A stretch of 64,000 nt of DNA, from positions 310,001-374,000 of the forward strand of contig NZ_FPAJ01000002.1 in NCBI RefSeq assembly GCF_900116285.1. Reading direction: 5' to 3'. A model generated the notes under the pieces. The model was given only the letters and a program-made list of their open reading frames with translations, did no database searches and was not told where the DNA came from. A program made the translations under genes and the position numbers. Positions 59,786-64,000 of the stretch are shown piece after piece; within the stretch, counting starts at the first letter, position 1; the number at the start of each line of letters is the position of its first letter. The DNA comes from Sulfitobacter marinus. Lineage in GTDB: Bacteria; Pseudomonadota; Alphaproteobacteria; Rhodobacterales; Rhodobacteraceae.

Positions 59786-59807
59786 GAGTTTATTTGGCAA
59801 AATGAAG
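59786..59807 (+). repeat. Dispersed 22-bp intergenic repeat, copy 3
   Basis: Starts GAGTTTATTTGG and continues CAAAATGAAG. It matches copy 2 (45076-45097) at 19 of 22 positions by eye and copy 1 (40870-40891) at its ends. It lies in the 139-bp gap upstream of the ribB-like gene; the rest of that gap shows no FMN riboswitch or gene. Confidence 0.55.
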
Positions 59808-59889
59808 CAGGGGCGTTGGTGTGCATGCTCTAGAAATGTCACCTGTGGTGGGCTATGTGCCAGAACACGCGACACAAGAGGAATGCCCC

Positions 59890-61014
59890 ATGCAATTTGA
59901 AACGCCCGGCCCGGTTGAAACTGAATTGTCATCGGCCATCTCTCCCATCGAAGAGATCATCGAAGAGGCCCGCAAGGGCCGGATGTTTATTCTGGTCGAT
60001 CATGAAGACCGTGAGAACGAGGGCGATCTGGTGATCCCTGCGCAGTTTGCCGATGCGGCCGCGATTAATTTCATGGCCACCCACGGGCGCGGTTTGATCT
60101 GTTTGCCGCTGACCGAGAAGCGGATCGAAAAGCTGGGATTGCCGATGATGGCGGTCAATAACTCGGCCCGCCACGAGACTGCATTCACCGTGTCCATCGA
60201 GGCCCGCGAGGGGGTGTCCACCGGCATTTCAGCCGCTGACCGCGCGTTGACTGTGAAGGCGGCGATTGATGAGGATATTGGCCCTGCTGATATCGCCACA
60301 CCTGGGCATGTATTTCCTTTGCGCGCGCGCGATGGTGGCGTGCTGGTGCGCGCGGGCCATACAGAGGCTGCGGTGGATATCTCGCGGCTTGCGGGGCTGC
60401 ACCCGTCGGGCGTGATTTGCGAGATCATGAAGGAAGACGGCACCATGGCACGGCTGCCGGATCTGGTTGAGTTCTGCAAAAAGCACGACATGAAGATGGG
60501 CACGATCAGCGATTTGATCGCCTATCGCCACAAGCACGACAACCTGCTGGTCGAGCGCACCAGCCGCACCGTGACCTCGGCCTATGGCGGCGACTGGAAG
60601 ATGCAAATCTTTACCGATGAGATCAGCGGCACCGATCACGTGGTATTGTCTAAGGGCGATTTGACCACGGGTGAACCTGTCTTGGTGCGCACCCACGCTA
60701 TTAACGCGCTTGAGGATATCTTGGGCCTTGGTCCAAGCCCCGCAGATGAATTGCCCCGCGCGATGCAAATCATCGCAGACGAGGGACGCGGTGCCGTACT
60801 GCTGTTCCGTGACCCCGATCCACGCCTGCGGTTTGAGGACGAGGAAGACGAACGCCCGCGCACCATCAAACGCACCGGTCTTGGTTCGCAGATCATGGCG
60901 ACGCTTGGGTTGCATAAACTGGTCTTGCTGACGGACAACCCTGACACGCGCTATCTGGGGCTGGACGCTTACGATCTAAGCATCGTGGGCACGCGCCCCA
61001 TCACAACGGAGTAA
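59890..61014 (+). CDS. ribB: 3,4-dihydroxy-2-butanone 4-phosphate synthase fused to a degenerate GTP cyclohydrolase II domain (RibBX-like)
   Basis: 374 aa from ATG 59890 (AGAGGAA six bases upstream). The RibB half is intact: LVDHEDRENEGDLVIPAQ (acidic metal site), MATHGRGLICLPL, RAGHTEAAVDISRLAG and the catalytic GVICEIMKEDGTMARL. The second half keeps the RibA outline but lacks the zinc motif: where GTP cyclohydrolase II has HSECLTGD it reads THAINALED, and no Cys triplet follows. RibB with such a dead RibA-like half is known as RibBX. GTP cyclohydrolase II activity must therefore come from elsewhere. Confidence 0.9.
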   Translation: MQFETPGPVETELSSAISPIEEIIEEARKGRMFILVDHEDRENEGDLVIPAQFADAAAINFMATHGRGLICLPLTEKRIEKLGLPMMAVNNSARHETAFTVSIEAREGVSTGISAADRALTVKAAIDEDIGPADIATPGHVFPLRARDGGVLVRAGHTEAAVDISRLAGLHPSGVICEIMKEDGTMARLPDLVEFCKKHDMKMGTISDLIAYRHKHDNLLVERTSRTVTSAYGGDWKMQIFTDEISGTDHVVLSKGDLTTGEPVLVRTHAINALEDILGLGPSPADELPRAMQIIADEGRGAVLLFRDPDPRLRFEDEEDERPRTIKRTGLGSQIMATLGLHKLVLLTDNPDTRYLGLDAYDLSIVGTRPITTE

Positions 61015-61019
61015 CCCCA

Positions 61020-61568
61020 ATGGTAGCTACAAACCACACCACATTGGCGACGCCGCAGTTTGATAAGCCCGTTAAGGTTTTGATCGTGCTATCGCCCTAT
61101 TATTCCGACATTGCGGATGGGTTGCTAAAAGGGGCCAAGGCCGAATTGGAAGCTGCGGGTGTTGAATGGGATGTGGTTGAAATGCCGGGTGCGTTGGAAA
61201 TTCCCACCGCCATTGGCATCTCTGACCGCAAAAGCAACTTTGACGGCTATGTCGCCCTTGGCTGCGTGATCCGTGGGGAAACCACCCATTACGAAACCGT
61301 GTGCAATGACAGCAGCCGCGCCTTGCAATTGCTGGGCCTACAGGGGCTGTGCATCGGTAATGGCATCCTAACCGTGGAAGATCACGAACAGGCGGCGGTC
61401 CGGGCCGATCCTGCCGGGCAAAACAAGGGGGGTGGCGCTGCGGCTGCGGCCTTGCATCTGATCGCGCTCGCCCGTAAGTGGGGCGAAATTCGCAAAGACA
61501 TCGGTTTCAAGCCGCGCTCGGATGAATATCTGATGGCGGGCGACAATGACGGACCCAAGACAGCATGA
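61020..61568 (+). CDS. ribH: 6,7-dimethyl-8-ribityllumazine synthase
   Basis: 182 aa. Typical motifs: LIVLSPYYSDIADGLLKGA, EMPGALEIPTAIG, VALGCVIRGETTHYETVCND (with the active-site His) and ILTVEDHEQAAVRAD. An N-terminal extension of about 18 residues and a longer C-terminus are normal variation. It makes the substrate of RibE. It follows ribB by 5 nt and overlaps nusB by 4 nt. Confidence 0.97.
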   Translation: MVATNHTTLATPQFDKPVKVLIVLSPYYSDIADGLLKGAKAELEAAGVEWDVVEMPGALEIPTAIGISDRKSNFDGYVALGCVIRGETTHYETVCNDSSRALQLLGLQGLCIGNGILTVEDHEQAAVRADPAGQNKGGGAAAAALHLIALARKWGEIRKDIGFKPRSDEYLMAGDNDGPKTA

Positions 61569-62044
61569 CACCCACCGCCGGCCTTTCGGGCAATCAAAAA
61601 CGCAAGATGAAATCAGCCTCGCGGCTTTATGCGGTGCAGGCGCTGTTCCAGATGGAACATTCATCGCAAAGCTATGACACCGTGAAGGTAGAGTTCCTGA
61701 ACCACCGGTTCGGGGCGACCTACGATGGCGAGGAAATGATTGACGGCGATATCCGTCATTTCTCTCAGGTGCTTGAGACGGCAGTGAACGACCAAGCGGC
61801 GATTGACCAGATGACAGACCGCGCTTTGGTCGCGAAATGGCCGATTGCCCGCATCGACCCAACCTTGCGCGCTTTGTTCCGTGCGGCGGGGGCCGAGTTG
61901 CGCGATCAGGATACACCACCAAAGGTCGTGATCACCGAATACGTAGACGTAGCTCGTGCGTTCTTTGAAGGCAGCGATGAGCCGAAATTTGTGAATGCGG
62001 TTCTGGATCACATGGCCCGAGAAGCGCGTCCCGAAGCGTTCTAA
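61565..62044 (+). CDS. nusB: Transcription antitermination factor NusB
   Basis: 159 aa, all helical. SASRLYAVQALFQMEHS at the N-terminus and the C-terminal KVVITEYVDVARAFFEGSDEPKFVNAVLDHMAR match NusB. It joins the rRNA antitermination complex and binds boxA RNA. The start overlaps the ribH stop in ATGA; ribH-nusB coupling is widespread. It is the last gene of the run and faces the convergent gene at 62299. Confidence 0.96.
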   Translation: MTPTAGLSGNQKRKMKSASRLYAVQALFQMEHSSQSYDTVKVEFLNHRFGATYDGEEMIDGDIRHFSQVLETAVNDQAAIDQMTDRALVAKWPIARIDPTLRALFRAAGAELRDQDTPPKVVITEYVDVARAFFEGSDEPKFVNAVLDHMAREARPEAF

Positions 62045-62065
62045 ATGAATTTCACGAAATCTGGT

Positions 62066-62291
62066 GCTGTCGCGCGTTGAGCGCGCTTGCAAAGTGTGAC
62101 GGAACCACCACTGCCGTACCGTTGTATATTCCCGAGGACCTGTATGTACAGGTGGGCGCCAGGTAAAAGAACCAGGGTTCGAACAGAGCCAGCTCCCTCG
62201 GATTTGCTTAAGGCCACTGGAATGTAACTTTTACAAACAGGGCAGAACCGTCACAGCCAACAGGTAGGCCCGCGCTGGCCTCGCGACAAGG
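62066..62291 (-). ncRNA. Rod-like structured RNA, candidate 6S RNA
   Basis: The 254-bp gap between convergent genes folds into nested helices: 62068-62074 with 62282-62288, 62080-62085 with 62271-62276, 62095-62102 (TGTGACGG) with 62248-62255, 62111-62115 with 62241-62245, 62122-62126 with 62232-62236, and 62132-62137 with 62196-62201. A 7-bp hairpin (62138-62153) lies near the apex. A 220-nt imperfect rod is the shape of 6S RNA, which binds sigma-70 polymerase. The minus strand is preferred because TAAGAT (near 62296-62301) sits at -10 distance from the helix end. Orientation and exact ends are uncertain. Confidence 0.5.
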
Positions 62292-62298
62292 GGCTATC

Positions 62299-63066
62299 TT
62301 AGCTGCCGTCCGGTTTTTCTATAAAACGGTAGCGTTCCAGTTCTTGCGGCAGCAGCACATAGATTTCATTGGGCGGTGTGACCAATGCGTGCTGCATGAC
62401 CAGCGGATCGATGCCCATGTCATCCAGATACGCCATCACCTCGCCCTGACCGCGCTGGATGTCCTCGACCGCGACAAAGGCTGGCAGCAGCGTGCTTTCG
62501 CCGAAGTAATGTTGGTGAACGCCCACTGACGCATCATCAGGGATGGAGCGATCGATGCCTGCGGCCAGCAGATAGGGGCAGGCGGAATAACAGATGTCGC
62601 CAGACCGCAAGGCCGTCGTCAGATCGGCATCGCGCAGATAACGGCCCAGCAACAGCGCGTCTTGTATTGACCCACCCGGGGAATTCAGGATCACACCTTG
62701 CGGTTTGGGATCAAGCTCGGTCAGTTGTTTCTCGATCCGTTCGGCGTCGCCCGGCAAAATGGCACCTTCCAGTAGCGCCCTTTGCCCGCCTTCAACAACT
62801 GTCAGCGTCAACCGGTCGGGCAGGGGCGACGATGGCATGGGTCGACCGCCGGGCGGTGCGCGGTCAGGGCGGAAACGCCTTGTTTGGTCACCGGGGCGCA
62901 CGGGTTCAGTCAGCTCTGGCGCGTGCGGGCCAAAGCTGGGCAGGCTCAACCCGTCACGCAGGTCGCCCCAAAACAGCAACGCCGCCAGCCCCAGTTGAAA
63001 GATCAAAACCCACGCCAGCACCCTGCCAATCGGGTTGCGTTTGGGCGTGTCTGCTGTGTCGCTCAT
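62299..63066 (-). CDS. ClpP-fold periplasmic or membrane-anchored protein (COG3904-like)
   Basis: 255 aa. One membrane segment at about residues 14-34 is followed by a Pro-rich linker and a ClpP/crotonase-like domain from about 87: GVILNSPGGSIQDALLLGRYLR (oxyanion-type GGS) and SGDICYSACPYLLAAG, in which Ser in CYSAC occupies the usual nucleophile region, then VGVHQHYF with a possible catalytic His. These resemble predicted periplasmic serine proteases of the COG3904 type. The start overlaps the stop of the upstream gene (ATGA). Confidence 0.8.
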   Translation of the reverse strand: MSDTADTPKRNPIGRVLAWVLIFQLGLAALLFWGDLRDGLSLPSFGPHAPELTEPVRPGDQTRRFRPDRAPPGGRPMPSSPLPDRLTLTVVEGGQRALLEGAILPGDAERIEKQLTELDPKPQGVILNSPGGSIQDALLLGRYLRDADLTTALRSGDICYSACPYLLAAGIDRSIPDDASVGVHQHYFGESTLLPAFVAVEDIQRGQGEVMAYLDDMGIDPLVMQHALVTPPNEIYVLLPQELERYRFIEKPDGS

Positions 63067-64000
63067 GTTGATTTCAAAGACGTGATACGTGTCGGACTGT
63101 CAGCCTCGGCGATTTCCACCGCCCCCTTCAACTCCGCGTCTACCTCGCGCATTGCATGTACGGCGGCGCGCAGTTCGGCCAGCGTCAGGGTTTCCTCGAT
63201 GGATGTGCCTTCGCGCCCCTCGCGGATCGCGCCTTGGGTAATGGCAAGGATGAAAACCAACACGGCCGGCAAGAGATCAATCGCAATGGCCCCGGCCCAG
63301 GATGGCACAAAGTTGCGCGCATATTTAATCACCGCATCGGCGCTGGAGATCGGGGTATAGGTGGTCTCGGTCGGTGGTGGCATGGCGAGTACCGCTTGGG
63401 CGGCGCGTTCCAATGTGGTGGCGCGTTGGGCCAGGACCTCAAGCACCGATGTGATGGTGGACGCCTGATTGCCGCGCTGTTCTTCCGAACTGCCATCCAG
63501 TTCCGGAAGGACAACCGAGGCCGACAAATCCTGTGCTGCACGCTCCACCAGCGAGGCGACCGAAAGCTGGCGCAACTGCGTGATCAAACCGGCAAGCCGC
63601 ACGGCTTGCTCTGAAAACTCGACCGACCGTGCCTCTACGGGGCCAGGCTCAACCGTCAGGGCACGCATGCGGCTAAGTAGTTGATTGCCTTCGGTAAAAG
63701 CGGCTTCGACCAGCGGGGTTTGTGTGGCGATCTGCGCCTCAAGTCCGGCAAGTTCGGATGATTTCTGCCGCAGCACACGAAACACAGCGCCGCGCCCGGC
63801 CAGACCGGACAGCCCGCCGCTGGCTTCCTGCTCGCTCAGGTCTTCAAAGCTTTGGCGCACGCGGGTCACGTCACGCTCCAACCCTTGGGCGGACAGGGCG
63901 ATCTCGTGGGCGCGTTCCAGCGACCCCTGATATTCCTGAACCGTGACGGCCAGATGCTGCTCAACCGCTGCCGATCCGGCAAGGGCCGCCGCATTCAGCC
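63063..64000 (-). CDS. Coiled-coil membrane protein, partial at right edge
   Basis: The frame is open to the window end, so the N-terminus is missing; about 312 residues are visible. The visible part is mostly helical and rich in Glu, Gln, Arg and Ala (long coiled-coil stretches such as VTRVRQSFEDLSEQEA and SELAGLEAQIATQTPLVEAAF). A single clear membrane segment lies near the C-terminus (WAGAIAIDLLPAVLVFILAIT). I do not recognise a family. It is coupled by a 4-nt overlap to the ClpP-fold gene, so the two proteins may act together in the envelope. Confidence 0.75.
   Translation of the reverse strand, partial: LNAAALAGSAAVEQHLAVTVQEYQGSLERAHEIALSAQGLERDVTRVRQSFEDLSEQEASGGLSGLAGRGAVFRVLRQKSSELAGLEAQIATQTPLVEAAFTEGNQLLSRMRALTVEPGPVEARSVEFSEQAVRLAGLITQLRQLSVASLVERAAQDLSASVVLPELDGSSEEQRGNQASTITSVLEVLAQRATTLERAAQAVLAMPPPTETTYTPISSADAVIKYARNFVPSWAGAIAIDLLPAVLVFILAITQGAIREGREGTSIEETLTLAELRAAVHAMREVDAELKGAVEIAEADSPTRITSLKST

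Noticed and set aside
52600..59890. FMN riboswitch upstream of rib genes
   Set aside because: Looked for the conserved RFN core before ribD, ribE and the ribB-like gene; none seen. The gaps are too short or lack the motif.
62170..62185. GGGTTCGAAC resembling a tRNA T-loop
   Set aside because: No acceptor stem, D-arm or anticodon arm could be built around it; it falls inside the nested-helix RNA instead.

Overview
The window looks like a chromosome segment of a marine alphaproteobacterium of the Rhodobacteraceae (Roseobacter group). Supporting signs are TRAP and ABC uptake systems, a heterotetrameric sarcosine oxidase, TadE/TadG proteins, a Hint-domain protein, a KpsC/KpsS capsule locus, the GTTC-N7-GTTC LexA box typical of alphaproteobacteria, and short dispersed intergenic repeats of a kind I remember from this family. 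GC content is moderately high throughout, apart from a more AT-rich Hint gene near 34-35 kb. No insertion sequence, phage, CRISPR array, tRNA or rRNA gene was seen.

Layout. (1) 1-320: 3' end of a cobC-like cobalamin gene. (2) 0.6-9.3 kb: sugar ABC transporter, Gfo/Idh/MocA dehydrogenase, large lactonase-like protein, GntR regulator and PGDH_C-type dehydrogenase. The set fits the upper D-apiose/D-apionate pathway. (3) 9.35-10.5 kb: sparsely coding spacer with inverted repeats. (4) 10.5-13.5 kb: TRAP transporter closed by a strong terminator. (5) 13.6-16.2 kb: RHH regulator, PHB-depolymerase-like esterase and C45 acyltransferase operon. (6) 16.3-18.95 kb: SOS-controlled radical SAM plus UdgX DNA-repair pair. 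(7) 19-24 kb: HWE kinase and single-domain receiver, metG, MFS transporter. (8) 23.9-29.6 kb: aldo/keto reductase, then a carnitine operon (BKACE, lipocalin-like lipoprotein, carnitine dehydrogenase-thioesterase fusion, SDR), then an EamA exporter. (9) 29.6-33.7 kb: NUDIX and DUF983 proteins, then EF-hand protein, ECF sigma factor, putative anti-sigma factor and Spy-like sensor. (10) 34-37.7 kb: Hint protein and a TadG-TadE-TadE operon. (11) 38-45 kb: glutamate dehydrogenase and sarcosine oxidase soxBDAG. (12) 45-49.3 kb: dnaG-rpoD. (13) 49.3-53.8 kb: MOSC protein, two small secreted paralogues, YjbQ, SDR, nrdR-ribD. (14) 53.9-58.5 kb: capsule export and Kdo-linker genes. (15) 58.6-62 kb: ribE, a conserved hypothetical, a RibB with a degenerate RibA domain, ribH, nusB. 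(16) 62.07-62.29 kb: a rod-like structured RNA, possibly 6S RNA. (17) Two membrane or periplasmic proteins run off the right edge.

How the genes work together. Carnitine to glycine betaine (24.98-27.86 kb) and sarcosine to glycine plus one-carbon units (39.6-44.7 kb) are two ends of one osmolyte catabolic route; the betaine and dimethylglycine steps between them are not in this window. ribD, ribE, ribB and ribH supply the riboflavin pathway except a convincing GTP cyclohydrolase II, because the RibA-like half of RibB has lost its zinc cysteines. The most noteworthy observations are a perfect LexA box embedded in a near-consensus and apparently leaderless promoter of the radical SAM/UdgX operon, two mutually exclusive hairpins in the rpoD leader, the nested helices of the putative 6S RNA, and an incomplete apiose module.
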